Part shown: in pieces, positions 25,993 through 35,331 of the stretch
How the letters are laid out: every line of letters begins with the position of its first letter
How positions within the stretch are numbered: position 1 is the first letter of the stretch
DNA from: JAXMDT01 sp046348685
Lineage (GTDB): Bacteria > Pseudomonadota > Alphaproteobacteria > Rickettsiales > UBA998
Reading direction: 5' to 3'
Length of the DNA stretch: 64,000 nucleotides
NCBI GenBank assembly: GCA_046348685.1
Contig: JAXMDT010000002.1
Location: forward strand, 62,001 to 126,000
Notes under the pieces: generated by a model
Database searches by the model: none
What the model was told of the DNA's origin: nothing
The model's input: the letters and a program-made list of their open reading frames with translations, nothing else
Program-made: the position numbers and the translations under genes

Positions 25993-27207
25993 TTAATCCA
26001 GATACCGAAGGATACCATTCGCCGCGGCAACCGCGGTGCTGAAGCAGCCCTGTAGAAGATAGCCGCCGGTCGGCGCTTCCCAATCGAGCATTTCACCACA
26101 GGCGAACACACTCGGTCTCGCGTGCAACATGAAATGCTTGTCCAGCGCTTCGCGCGCGATACCGCCCGCCGTCGAAATCGCACGGGCAATACTGGTAGTC
26201 CCAGTCAACGTCAGCGGCAGCGCTTTTAATCGCGCCGCAAGCTCTCCTGCGGTAAGAGCAGTCAGCTCGCCCTGAGCCATGGTTTCACGAAGCAGGCTTA
26301 CGGTAATGGGCGAAAATCCTGCTTTCTGCAGATGCGTGCTGAGGGATTTATTGCCGCGCCGCTCCAGTTTCTGCCGCAGCGTGTCCTCCGACATCCCGGG
26401 CCGTAGATCGAGGTGAACCGTCACCGCATCGCGTGCCGCAATCGCTTCACGCAGGGCAGCGGAAAGCGCGTAGACTGCCCCGCCTTCGATGCCGCTCGCC
26501 GTAATCATGATTTCGCTTTGCTGACGCATGCCGTCATGAAACAGTGCTACGGGTTTTAGCGGCGTGCCGGCAAACCGCGTTTTAAAATATTCTGACCACG
26601 GCACGGTAAATCCTGAATTGGAGGGGCGCAGCGGCGTAACCTCAATTTTCTGCCTTGCTAAAATATCGACCCATCCGCCATCCGAGCCAAGCCGTGGCCA
26701 GGATGCGCCGCCAAGCGCCAGAAGCGTGGCATCCGGCGTCACGAACACATGCTCCTGTTTCGTGTTGGCAAATTTAAGCGCGGACACATCCCAGCCGCGC
26801 CAGGTATGCTGCGCTTCGTATATTACACCCAGTTGCTCCAGCCGCCTGAGCCATGCACGAAGAAGCGGAGCGGCCTTCATGCTTTTCGGAAACACCCGGC
26901 CACTGGTGCCAATAAACGTTTCCTCGCCCAACCCTTCGCACCATGCTTTCAGCGCTTCGGGAGGAAACGCTCTGATAGATGGCTCTAGCCACTCCGTTGC
27001 AGCGCCATACCGTGTCAGGAATGTTTCTAAAGACTCGCTATGCGTCAGGTTGAGGCCGCCGCGTCCGGCCATCAGGAATTTCCGACCGAGGCTCGGCATC
27101 CGGTCGAAAAGCATGACACGGTGTCCGGCTGTCGCCAGCACCTCCGCGCCCATCAACCCCGCCGGCCCGCCGCCGATCACAACGATATGCTTTTTCTGGC
27201 CATCCAT
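25993..27207 (-). CDS. TIGR03862-family NAD(P)/FAD-dependent flavoprotein
   Basis: 404 residues of the HI0933/YhiN-like family. The FAD-binding site is VVIGGGPAGLMGAEVLATAG (residues 9-28), followed by LMAGRGGLNLTHSE, and the C-terminal AFACGEMLDW-type motif reads VFACGEMLDWEAPTGGYLLQ. Reaction unknown; members may act on tRNA or quinones. Stops 2 nt before the ABM gene. Confidence 0.88.
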   Translation of the reverse strand: MDGQKKHIVVIGGGPAGLMGAEVLATAGHRVMLFDRMPSLGRKFLMAGRGGLNLTHSESLETFLTRYGAATEWLEPSIRAFPPEALKAWCEGLGEETFIGTSGRVFPKSMKAAPLLRAWLRRLEQLGVIYEAQHTWRGWDVSALKFANTKQEHVFVTPDATLLALGGASWPRLGSDGGWVDILARQKIEVTPLRPSNSGFTVPWSEYFKTRFAGTPLKPVALFHDGMRQQSEIMITASGIEGGAVYALSAALREAIAARDAVTVHLDLRPGMSEDTLRQKLERRGNKSLSTHLQKAGFSPITVSLLRETMAQGELTALTAGELAARLKALPLTLTGTTSIARAISTAGGIAREALDKHFMLHARPSVFACGEMLDWEAPTGGYLLQGCFSTAVAAANGILRYLD

Positions 27208-27252
27208 GCGTTAAACATAGAATTGTTAGTATGGATTTGGCTAGCGCGACGA

Positions 27253-27280
27253 TTGACATTAACTAATATTTCCATATAGT
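27253..27280 (+). promoter_or_regulatory. Sigma-70 promoter of the manganese riboswitch transcript
   Basis: TTGACA (27253-27258), 16-nt spacer, TATAGT (27275-27280), 5-10 nt before the predicted aptamer start. Confidence 0.75.
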
Positions 27281-27284
27281 GCCC

Positions 27285-27472
27285 CCATTCCTAGGGGAGT
27301 AGCCGTTCCTTCGCTTTTGAAGGAAGTGCGCGTCAACATACTTGCCGCTTTCATACGTTATCTGGTGGCATGGCGCGTACGAGCTCTTTGAGTTTGGTGA
27401 GACCTACGATGTTGCATCTGCCTTTGCCGGGCAGGATGCCGCGTCGTATGTCGTCAACCAAGCCCGGCAAAG
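27285..27472 (+). promoter_or_regulatory. yybP-ykoY (manganese) riboswitch with expression hairpin
   Basis: The aptamer signature GGGGAGTAGCC (27294-27304) and the partner GGTGAGACCTACG (27396-27408) enclose hairpins including TTCCTTC/GAAGGAA and the conserved GCGTCAACATACTTG block. Downstream, CTTTGCCGGGC (27422-27432) is exactly complementary to GCCCGGCAAAG (27462-27472), 8 nt before the start codon. This stem is the likely switch controlling access to the ribosome site; no T run follows, so translation control is favoured. The family senses Mn2+ and turns exporters on. Confidence 0.85.
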
Positions 27473-27480
27473 AGCTTGTT

Positions 27481-28038
27481 ATGGATGCCCTGTTTCATTC
27501 TTTCTTATTAGTCGCTATCGGCGAAATCGGTGATAAAACGCAGCTTCTCGCGATGTTTTTGGCCTGCCGTTACAAGCGCCCGTTGCCGCTCATGCTCGGC
27601 ATCATTATCGCCACCTTATTAAATCATGCGCTCGCTGCCTGGGTAGGCGAAACGATTGGCATGAAGCTGGATGGCTATGCAATGCAGTGGATCGTGGCCC
27701 TGTCGTTCATCGCCATAGGCATCTGGGTGCTGAAACCGGACAGCCTGGATGAATCCAGCGTTAAAAAAGATTATGGCGCGTTTGCAACGACGCTGGTCGC
27801 CTTCTTTATGGCTGAAATGGGCGATAAAACGCAGCTCGTCACTGTTGCGCTTGCTGCGGAATATAAAGCGTTTGGCGTAGTGCTGGCGGGCACAACACTT
27901 GGCATGCTGGCCGCCAATCTGCCTGCGGTCTTTTGCGGCAACTGGCTTCTAGCAAAAATCCCGCTGCAGGTCGTGCGTTATACGGCATCGCTACTATTTT
28001 TTGCCTTCGGTCTCTTAATCCTGTGCCGGATGACGTAA
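27481..28038 (+). CDS. Gdt1/TMEM165-type (UPF0016) manganese exporter
   Basis: 185 residues, six predicted TM helices in two repeats, each with the E-x-G-D-K-T signature: IGEIGDKTQLLAMFLA and MAEMGDKTQLVTVALA. UPF0016 proteins move Mn2+/Ca2+ in exchange for H+ and in bacteria export Mn2+ (MneA/Mnx). The ATG at 27481 was chosen because it begins the first helix and follows the riboswitch hairpin; upstream in-frame codons belong to the RNA leader. Confidence 0.9.
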   Translation: MDALFHSFLLVAIGEIGDKTQLLAMFLACRYKRPLPLMLGIIIATLLNHALAAWVGETIGMKLDGYAMQWIVALSFIAIGIWVLKPDSLDESSVKKDYGAFATTLVAFFMAEMGDKTQLVTVALAAEYKAFGVVLAGTTLGMLAANLPAVFCGNWLLAKIPLQVVRYTASLLFFAFGLLILCRMT

Positions 28039-28097
28039 AATACCGGATTAGCAAAGTTTCTGGATTTATAAATGCAATCGGGATAGATCAAATAACG

Positions 28098-29354
28098 ATG
28101 AACCAGCTAAGCACTTTCTTTTTCGATGCGCAGAACCAGTTGCAGCTGGGACTGACCATTTTTGTTCTGGTCATTTCGTTCCTGATGCGCTGGGCGACGC
28201 GCCGCGCGATCAAACGGGCGCACCTTCATCAGAAACACAAAGTCGTCGGCCAAATGGTAGAATTCATCAAGCCGGTATTTGTACCGTCATTTGCCTTGAT
28301 CCTGATGACCTTCGTCTATTTCACGCTGGATCATCTGCAGATCGATGCGCGCGTCATCAAGATACTAAGTCAGTTTATCATCATCTGGCTGGTGCTGGCC
28401 GCGTTGCACGTGTCCACCAATAGCCGGTTTGCCCAGTGGTCCATTGTCCTGTTTATTCTGCCGATCATCGGCCTTGGCACGTCGGGGCTTCTCAAACCCT
28501 TCACGAAATTCCTGGAATCGTTCTATTTCAAATTCGGCGGCGCGAAAATTTCGCTCTACAGCGTGTTTCTTTCCATCGTTACGTTCATCCTGCTGATCTG
28601 GATCGCCCGCCTCATTACACGCGGGCTCGATGCCTACCTGCATAAATTCCACACGTTGCGCGCCAGCAACCGTGAATTGATCCTGAAGGCGGCCAGCATT
28701 GCGCTTTATTTCGTCGTCGGCCTGAGCGCGCTGGAAATGCTCGGGATCGACCTGACGGCATTGGCCGTATTCGGCGGCGCCATTGGTGTGGGCGTTGGAT
28801 TCGGCTTGCAGAAAATCACCTCGAACTTCATCAGCGGCATCATCCTGCTTTTCGAAAAATCCGTGGAAGTTGACGATCTGATTGAACTTGCCGACGGCAC
28901 CTACGGCTTTATCCGTCACACCGGCGCGCGTGCAACGCTGGTCGAAACCACGGACGGCAAGGAGATCATGATCCCGAACGAGGATTTCATCACCAGCCGC
29001 GTGACAAACTGGACCTATTCCAACACGCGCGGCAGGGTGGAAATGGTGATTGGCGTGTCCTATCAATCCGATCTCAAAAAAGCGCAGCAGCTTATGCTGG
29101 ATGCCGCGGCCGAGCATTCGCGCTGCAGCAAGCATCCCGATAAGCAGCCGCTGTGCCATCTGATCGCCTTTGCGGATTCATCCGTGCAATTCAAGCTGAC
29201 GTTCTGGGTGGATGATGTGAAACTGGGGCGCGCCGGACCTAAGAGCGATGTACTGTTTTCCATTTGGGATAAATTCAAGGAGCAGGGGGTGGATGTGCCA
29301 TACCCGCATCAGGAAATTTACATCAAGGAACTGCCGAGGATTGAGCCAGCATGA
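28098..29354 (+). CDS. Mechanosensitive channel, MscS family
   Basis: 418 residues. Several N-terminal TM helices (LQLGLTIFVLVISFLMRWAT, FVPSFALILMTFVYFTL, IIIWLVLAALHV and others), then the pore helix and beta domain: LAVFGGAIGVGVGFGLQKIT, SNFISGIILLFEKSVEVDDL and MIPNEDFITSRVTNWTYS. Larger than E. coli MscS because of additional N-terminal helices. Acts as an osmotic release valve. Overlaps zntB by 4 nt. Confidence 0.9.
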   Translation: MNQLSTFFFDAQNQLQLGLTIFVLVISFLMRWATRRAIKRAHLHQKHKVVGQMVEFIKPVFVPSFALILMTFVYFTLDHLQIDARVIKILSQFIIIWLVLAALHVSTNSRFAQWSIVLFILPIIGLGTSGLLKPFTKFLESFYFKFGGAKISLYSVFLSIVTFILLIWIARLITRGLDAYLHKFHTLRASNRELILKAASIALYFVVGLSALEMLGIDLTALAVFGGAIGVGVGFGLQKITSNFISGIILLFEKSVEVDDLIELADGTYGFIRHTGARATLVETTDGKEIMIPNEDFITSRVTNWTYSNTRGRVEMVIGVSYQSDLKKAQQLMLDAAAEHSRCSKHPDKQPLCHLIAFADSSVQFKLTFWVDDVKLGRAGPKSDVLFSIWDKFKEQGVDVPYPHQEIYIKELPRIEPA

Positions 29355-30322
29355 TAGAAGAAGGACTGGTTTGGGCTTATCATTTTGACGGAAAAGGGGG
29401 CGTGCGCACGCTTTCTCCGAAAGAAGCTATCGAATGGCACGGCAAGGATGGGTTCGTCTGGCTTCATTTCAGCCGCGATTTTCCGGATACCCATACATGG
29501 CTGACCGAGTGCGCAGACCTGGATCTGCTGGCCGTCGAAGCATTGATGGCGGAGGAAACACGCCCGCGTATTACCGAGATGGAAAAGGGAACCTTGCTGT
29601 TCCTGCGTAGCATCAACCTTAATCCGGGCGCGCAGCCGGAGGATATGGTTTCCGTCCGCGTCTGGATCGAAGAGCACCGCATGATCAGCGTGCGCATCCG
29701 CAAATTGATCAACCTGGATGATTTGAGAAACAAATTTACGGGCGGCAAGGCGCCCCGCAGCGTTGCGGAACTGGTGGCATTGATTACGCGCTCGGTTCTT
29801 GGCGGGCTGGAGCCCGTCATTGAGTCGCTCGAAGAAGAGCTCGACATTCTGGAGAGCGCGTTGCTGGAACGGCCGGTCAATGAAATCCAGCCGCGTCTCA
29901 CCGTGCTGCGCAATCGTTCTATGGTGTTACGCCGTTATCTGTTGCCGCAACGCGATGTCGTGGCGCACCTGGCGACTGGGCAGGTTAAATGGGTGACCAA
30001 GGCAACCCGCCCCATTTTTATCGAGATGGTGGAACTGGTGACGCGCATCATAGAAAATCTGGATACGGTGCGCGAGCGGGCGGGGCTGCTCCACGAGGAA
30101 ATCAAGAATACGCTGTCCGAGCGCATCAACCGCAATATGCTGATCCTTGCATTGGTGGCCGCCATCTTCCTGCCGCTCAATTTCGTCACCAGCCTGCTTG
30201 GTATCAATGTCTCAGGCATTCCAGGGGCGGATTATAAATTCGCGTTCTGGGTTGTGCTAGGCGCGCTGCTTACCGTCATGGCAGTGGAAATCATTTATCT
30301 CAAGCGCCGTAAATGGCTTTAG
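29351..30322 (+). CDS. ZntB/CorA-type divalent metal transporter
   Basis: 323 residues. A large cytoplasmic N-terminal domain with long helices (ESLEEELDILESALL, RLTVLRNRSMVLRRYLLPQ) and two C-terminal TM helices separated by the pore-loop signature GINVSGIPG, the ZntB form of the CorA GMN motif. Probably transports Zn2+ with protons. Coupled to the mscS gene by an ATGA overlap and convergent with asd (4-nt overlap). Confidence 0.88.
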   Translation: MIEEGLVWAYHFDGKGGVRTLSPKEAIEWHGKDGFVWLHFSRDFPDTHTWLTECADLDLLAVEALMAEETRPRITEMEKGTLLFLRSINLNPGAQPEDMVSVRVWIEEHRMISVRIRKLINLDDLRNKFTGGKAPRSVAELVALITRSVLGGLEPVIESLEEELDILESALLERPVNEIQPRLTVLRNRSMVLRRYLLPQRDVVAHLATGQVKWVTKATRPIFIEMVELVTRIIENLDTVRERAGLLHEEIKNTLSERINRNMLILALVAAIFLPLNFVTSLLGINVSGIPGADYKFAFWVVLGALLTVMAVEIIYLKRRKWL

Positions 30323-31350
30323 GCGGCCTTCGCCTTTAGTCCATAATCGCTGATCAGCGTCTCGGCGATTTGCACCGCATTAAGGGCTGCGCCTTTGCGG
30401 AGATTGTCCGATACGCACCAGAAGCTAAGACCGTTTTTTACTGTCGGGTCCTTGCGCAGGCGGGAGATATAGACCGCGTCCTCGCCGACGCATTCCACCG
30501 GCGTCGTATAGCCGCCGTTTTCATGCCGGTCATTGACGACGATACCTGGCGCTTCATCCAGAATCTCGCGGGCCTCCGAGACGCTCAGCGGCTTTTCGAA
30601 TTCCACATTGACCACTTCCGAATGCCCGATAAATACCGGCACGCGCACGCACGTCGCCATCACCTCGATGGAAGGATCGAGAATTTTCTTCGTCTCATGG
30701 ATCATTTTCCATTCTTCTTTTGTAAAGCCGTCATCCATAAACACATCGATATGCGGGATCACATTGAATGCGATGCGCTTGGTAAACTTCTTTGGCTCCT
30801 TATGATCATTGACGAAAAGGTTTTTGGTCTGGTCGTAAAGCTCGTCCATGGCATCTTTGCCAGCGCCGGATACGGATTGGTACGTCGCAACGACGACGCG
30901 CTTGATTCTCGCCGCATCGTGTAGCGGTTTCAACGCGGTCACCATCTGGATCGTCGAGCAGTTGGGGTTAGCGATGATGCCGCTTTTTTCATAACCTGCA
31001 ATGGCGTCGGGGTTCACTTCCGGCACCACGAGCGGCACATCGTCCATCATGCGGAAATGCGATGTGTTGTCGATGACAATGCACCCTGCCGCGGCAGCGC
31101 GCGGCGCATGTATTTTGGATACGGAAGCTCCAGGAGAGAATAGACCGATATCGGTGCCTTTGAAATCATACTCTTCCAGCACCTGCGCCTTGAGGATCTT
31201 GTGGTCACCGAAGCTGACATCCTTGCCTTCGGAATTTTTTGAGGCCAGGGCGACAACCTCGCGCACCGGAAACTTACGTTCCCAGAGGATTTGCAATATT
31301 TCTCGGCCGACATTTCCGGTCGCGCCCACAACGGCAACTTTAAACGACAT
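30319..31350 (-). CDS. asd: Aspartate-semialdehyde dehydrogenase
   Basis: 343 residues. Makes L-aspartate-4-semialdehyde for lysine/DAP, threonine and methionine. The NADP site is VAVVGATGNVGREILQIL (residues 5-22), the catalytic Cys lies in NPNCSTIQMV, and the substrate/His region is VMATCVRVPVFIGHSEVVNV. Standard length. Its C-terminal KAKAA is slightly extended. Confidence 0.96.
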   Translation of the reverse strand: MSFKVAVVGATGNVGREILQILWERKFPVREVVALASKNSEGKDVSFGDHKILKAQVLEEYDFKGTDIGLFSPGASVSKIHAPRAAAAGCIVIDNTSHFRMMDDVPLVVPEVNPDAIAGYEKSGIIANPNCSTIQMVTALKPLHDAARIKRVVVATYQSVSGAGKDAMDELYDQTKNLFVNDHKEPKKFTKRIAFNVIPHIDVFMDDGFTKEEWKMIHETKKILDPSIEVMATCVRVPVFIGHSEVVNVEFEKPLSVSEAREILDEAPGIVVNDRHENGGYTTPVECVGEDAVYISRLRKDPTVKNGLSFWCVSDNLRKGAALNAVQIAETLISDYGLKAKAA

Positions 31351-31419
31351 AACAACTCACATTAAAAAATGAGCGCGAATTATAAAGAATAATCCAGTTC
31401 ACATCAAGAAATCTCTTGA

Positions 31420-32751
31420 TTATGCGTGGTTTATTTCATGGATAAATGCCCTCAACTCGGAAGTCAGGTTCGCTGAAAGCCGTGACAGGGTATTGACGAT
31501 TTTCATCACTTCTTCCGAAGCCTCCATTGCCTGCACCGAATCATGGCGGACGGTCGTGATTTCCTCGGAAATCCGCCCCGTATGGGTGGCCGCCGTATTC
31601 ATGTTGATGGCGATCTGGCGGGTTGTCTCGGTTTGCTCCGATATCGCCTGAGAAATTGCCGATGAATTGTTTTCCATGTCTTTCACGGCATCGGCGATGG
31701 TGCTGAGCGCATCGATGACATCGACGGAAACCTGTTTGATATGATTGATCTGGTCAGAAATCTCCTCGGTGGCTTTGGCCGTTTGTCCGGCCAGCATCTT
31801 CACTTCTCCGGCAACGACCGCGAATCCTTTGCCTGCTTCCCCGGCACGCGCCGCCTCAATGGTGGCGTTCAGCGCGAGCAGGTTGATCTGTCCGGCGACT
31901 TCCTGAATCACCTCGATGATTTTGCCGATTTGCTGGGTGGCGTCGGCAAGCGCGCCGGAAATCTTATCGGCCTTCTGCTGGGACTCCACAACCTGGCGGA
32001 CGGAGGTTCCGGAATTTTTGATCGTCTTTTCGATCTCGTTGACGCTTTGCGACAGCACATCCGCCGAATAAGCCACGGATTCCACGTTTTCCAAGGCGGC
32101 CTGCGTGGTCAACACCACATGCCCCGCCCGGTCATTGGTGGTGGAAATGACCTTCGACATCTGCGTGAAATTGGTCTGCAGCTCGGCGATTGCCGCCACA
32201 AGATCCTTGGTGACATTTTGCACGAAATTTTCAAAGACGCGGCTTAGCATGCGTTTTTCTTCGCGGGCATGCGCTTCGGATTCGGCTTTGTCCTGCTCCA
32301 GCTTGCGCTTCTCGATCAGGCCGATTTTGAACTGCTCCGCTTTCCGCGCCAGACTACCGACCTCGGATGGCTGTTTCAGATAGGGAATTTCGATATCAAG
32401 TTTATTCTGGGTAAGCGCACGCATTACTTCGGTCATGTTGCGAATGGGCTTAACGACATTATAGAGATTGATCGTTGCGGCAATGGCGTTCACCACCACG
32501 ACGACCATCAGCTGAACGATAAGGTCATCCAGAGAATTTGGCTGGCACCCAGCTCCATAGGCTTTATCAATTTTCGTAATAGCCCTTGATAGTAGATACC
32601 GATCAGGAGAGGCAAAGCGCCACAGACTGTATGCGGAACGAGATGCTGCTAAGCAGCCGCTTGAAGCGTGTATAAGCGCCAGCATGATGTATAGAACTCG
32701 CCAAGTAAAACGAAAATAATGAAACCCTAGTGCAGAGGGTTTACCTGTCAT
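31420..32751 (-). CDS. Methyl-accepting chemotaxis protein with very short sensor region
   Basis: 443 residues. Two TM helices (YIMLALIHASSGCLAA and LIVQLMVVVVVNAIAATINL) enclose only about 45 residues, much less than a usual sensor domain. A HAMP domain follows (VKPIRNMTEVMRALTQN), then a signalling coiled coil with the hairpin core INLLALNATIEAARAGEAGKGF. It links to CheA/CheW and hence to the flagellar motor. The N-terminal 60 residues have unusual composition and may reflect a frame break or true shortening. Confidence 0.85.
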   Translation of the reverse strand: MTGKPSALGFHYFRFTWRVLYIMLALIHASSGCLAASRSAYSLWRFASPDRYLLSRAITKIDKAYGAGCQPNSLDDLIVQLMVVVVVNAIAATINLYNVVKPIRNMTEVMRALTQNKLDIEIPYLKQPSEVGSLARKAEQFKIGLIEKRKLEQDKAESEAHAREEKRMLSRVFENFVQNVTKDLVAAIAELQTNFTQMSKVISTTNDRAGHVVLTTQAALENVESVAYSADVLSQSVNEIEKTIKNSGTSVRQVVESQQKADKISGALADATQQIGKIIEVIQEVAGQINLLALNATIEAARAGEAGKGFAVVAGEVKMLAGQTAKATEEISDQINHIKQVSVDVIDALSTIADAVKDMENNSSAISQAISEQTETTRQIAINMNTAATHTGRISEEITTVRHDSVQAMEASEEVMKIVNTLSRLSANLTSELRAFIHEINHA

Positions 32752-32833
32752 ACGCGAGTAAAGCCAATCGTCCAGTATTGGAACGTAACTTTTGCAGCGC
32801 GAAATATAAACGTTTTTGTATTTACACGGTTAT

Positions 32834-33967
32834 TTAAGCCGCAAGGCCGTATTTCCCCGCGTGGGTGTCGAGTGCTGCAATCACCGCGGCGCCCATTTCC
32901 TGTGTCGTTACTGTTTTTGTCCCGGGCTGTGCAATATCGCCGGTGCGGAAACCTTCCGCCAGCACATGCGAAACGGCGTACTCAAGCAAATCGGCTTCCT
33001 TGCCCATGTCGAACGAATAACGCAGCATCATCGCAACCGAAAGAATGGTCGCAAGGGGGTTTGCCTTGTTCTGGCCGGCAATATCGGGGCTGAGCCATGT
33101 ACCGGCTCATAAAGCGCCGGCATTTCCGTTTTTCTTCTCTGCGCCCGAGCGTACGGATAGCAACATGCCGAGCGATCCGGTCAGCATCGACGCGCAATCG
33201 GAAGGCTTATCGCCAAAGATATTGCCGTGACCATCATCGAACTGCTTCGGATTACGCGAGCTGCATCGCCGCGTTATCGACGTACATATCGAAAGCTCAA
33301 TGTCATATACTTTCCGCTATCGCGGATTTTCTGGACTTCCTCGCGCCACATTTCGGTGCACTCGAGCACGTTCGCCTTATCGACGAACCACACTTTCTTG
33401 CCCCGCTTTTTAGCTAGGTCAAAGGCAACGCGGGCGATTCGCTGCACTTCCCAGTCATGATAGATCATTGTATTGCGCCCGACGCGCACGCCGTTTTCCG
33501 TCGTCACGCCGCGCGGCTCACCGAAATACACATCCCCCGTCAGCTCGCGGAGAATCATGATATCGAGGCCCGCGATCACTTCACGCTTCAAAGTCGAGGC
33601 ATCGGCGAGCGCTTCGAAGCACTGCGCCAGACGCAGGTTGGCAAACAGGCCCACAAATCCTTCCGGATACCGAGCAGGCCGCGCTCGGACGCACGGCATA
33701 ATCGAGTGATTCCCATTTCAGACCCGCCGACCGCGCCAAGCAGGGATGGCATCCGCTTTCTTGGCTTTCTCCAGCGTTTCGGCAGGATAAGGGGTGCCCA
33801 TTTTATCATAGGCAATACCGCCAAGATACGCTTCATCGAACGTGAATTTTGTTTTACCGTTCTCGCTGAACCAAGGCCGATTTTTGTGCGCACGGCAACC
33901 GCTCTGGGCCAATGCCGTCACCGGGGATCAAAAGAATCTCTTTGCCACATAAATTGCCGTTCGCCAT
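32834..33967 (-). pseudogene. leuB: 3-isopropylmalate dehydrogenase, frame broken at several points
   Basis: NAD-dependent enzyme of leucine synthesis. The reading frame is split but consecutive: MANGNLCGKEILLIPGDGIG at the start; TFDEAYLGGIAYDKMGTPYP (frame 33718-33921); LADASTLKREVIAGLDIMIL, RELTGDVYFGEPRGV and VWFVDKANVLECTEMWREEV (frame 33274-33699); and MMLRYSFDMGKEADLLEYAV to the natural end HAGKYGLAA (32834-33031). About five small indels separate these blocks, and every block is well conserved. That favours sequence error over long-standing decay. With leuC and leuD intact nearby, leucine synthesis is probably functional. Confidence 0.85.
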
Positions 33968-34051
33968 GGATGACCGTATCCTTAAAGCAGAAAACTGCTT
34001 ATAAATCCGAATGACGGCCAAGTCAGCCCTACACATCGGGAAAAACGCCAT

Positions 34052-34552
34052 ATGCCGGTGCTGGTGACGCTTACGTTTGAAGAAAGAGGCGTTCAGCATT
34101 TTGACGGCCTGAGAAAGGAACATTTTCCAGCAGGCCTGGCCAATTTCTACCGGCGCACATCACCTGTTTCACCATTTGCCCGGTAGCCAGCTGGAAAATG
34201 TGCGGGACATTTTGCGTAAGGAAGCAGCGCAATGCAGCTCGTTCATATTGGAAACGTCCGGATTATGGATGTTGGGGAAGGGCGTGGCCTATATACTCGC
34301 ATCACCGGAAGCGGCGGCATTACGCAATCGACTGGCTTTTGCGTTCGAGCCGTGGCTGACACCTCAGGATCGTACGGAATTTCAAACCGCATATCACCAT
34401 ACAGAATAAGACGACTCCCGAAAGAAGCGGCACTGGCGCTGTATGAGAAACTGAATCAGGAATTTCAGCCCATGCGCTTTCAGGCGACAGGACTTGATCT
34501 TTGGTATTATATAGGCGGTCCCTGGGAGTTTATTATCCAACTATCCGTTTAG
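34052..34552 (+). pseudogene. 2'-5' RNA ligase-like 2H phosphoesterase, frame broken
   Basis: Read across two or three single-base breaks, the protein begins MPVLVTLTFEERGVQHFDGL and has a first HxT motif (AHIT then LFHHLPGSQLENV). It continues LGKGVAYILASPEAAALRNR and EPWLTPQDRTEFKPHITIQN, which holds the second HxT motif, and ends LDLWYYIGGPWEFIIQLSV. This is the pattern of small stand-alone 2'-5' RNA ligase-superfamily proteins (RNA 2',3'-cyclic phosphodiesterases). The gene lies on the opposite strand between leuB and leuD and overlaps the leuD 3' end by 12 nt. Confidence 0.65.
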
Positions 34553-35161
34553 CCTGCCAGCCGCGCCTTGGTAAAGCCATCCAGCCTGCCTGTTCTTGGC
34601 TTCAAACGCGTCAATGCTTGGTGTTTTCTGCAGCGTCAGGCCGATGTCATCAAGACCATTAAGCAGGCAATGTTTGCGGAAGGTCAACTGAAGCCAAACG
34701 AGTGGTTTCCACCAGCTCACGGTTTGTTTCTCTAAATCCACCGTAATCTTCTGACCGGACTGCGCCACCGCCATCAATTTATCGACAGCATCCTGCGGCA
34801 GTTTCACCGGCAGAATGCCGTTTTTAAAGCAGTTATTATAAAAAATATCGGCGAATGAGGGGGCAATCACCGAGCGAATCCCGAAATCGAGCAAGGCCCA
34901 CGGCGCATGTTCCCGCGAGGAACCGCAGCCGAAATTGTCTTCCGCCACAATAATTTCTGCCTTCGTATACGGCTCCTTGTGCAGGATGAAATCCTCTATC
35001 TTCTTGCCGTTCACATCATAGCGCATTTCATAAAACAGGCCTTCCGCCAGACCAGTGCGCTTGATGGTCTTCAGAAACTGCTTCGGAATAATCATATCGG
35101 TATCGATATTCGCGAGCGGCAGCGGGGCGGCAATGGCGGTGAGGGAGGTGAATTTTTGCAT
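34541..35161 (-). CDS. leuD: 3-isopropylmalate dehydratase small subunit
   Basis: 206 residues. Pairs with LeuC to isomerise 2- to 3-isopropylmalate. The swivel-domain signatures are IDTDMIIPKQFLKTI and EDNFGCGSSREHAPWALLDF. The segment after QTVSW (WKPLVWLQLTFRKHC) does not look like LeuD and may be locally misread, but the frame is recovered at FRKHCLLNGLDDIGLTLQ. It follows a 50-residue protein by 1 nt. Confidence 0.9.
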   Translation of the reverse strand: MQKFTSLTAIAAPLPLANIDTDMIIPKQFLKTIKRTGLAEGLFYEMRYDVNGKKIEDFILHKEPYTKAEIIVAEDNFGCGSSREHAPWALLDFGIRSVIAPSFADIFYNNCFKNGILPVKLPQDAVDKLMAVAQSGQKITVDLEKQTVSWWKPLVWLQLTFRKHCLLNGLDDIGLTLQKTPSIDAFEAKNRQAGWLYQGAAGRLNG

Positions 35162-35162
35162 A

Positions 35163-35315
35163 TTAGGTCATCCAGGGGTTGCTTGGGTCCAGCGGCGTTG
35201 GGTTTTTGGGTTGGGCCGCGTTATGATTATAGGTCTCGAGCCAGTCATCTTTCTTCGGCGGCTTTTTGCCGAACAGATTGCCGAAAAAGGAACGAATTCT
35301 TTGGGTAAAACTCAT
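35163..35315 (-). CDS. Small 50-residue protein between leuC and leuD
   Basis: Starts MSFTQRIRSFFGNLFGKKPP and ends with a Pro/Asn-rich tail (NPTPLDPSNPWMT). An amphipathic, basic N-terminal helix could lie on the membrane. AAGGAG is 7 nt before the ATG, one of the strongest ribosome sites in the window, and the stop is 1 nt from leuD. Unknown function. Confidence 0.55.
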   Translation of the reverse strand: MSFTQRIRSFFGNLFGKKPPKKDDWLETYNHNAAQPKNPTPLDPSNPWMT

Positions 35316-35331
35316 AGCGCAACTCCTTTTA

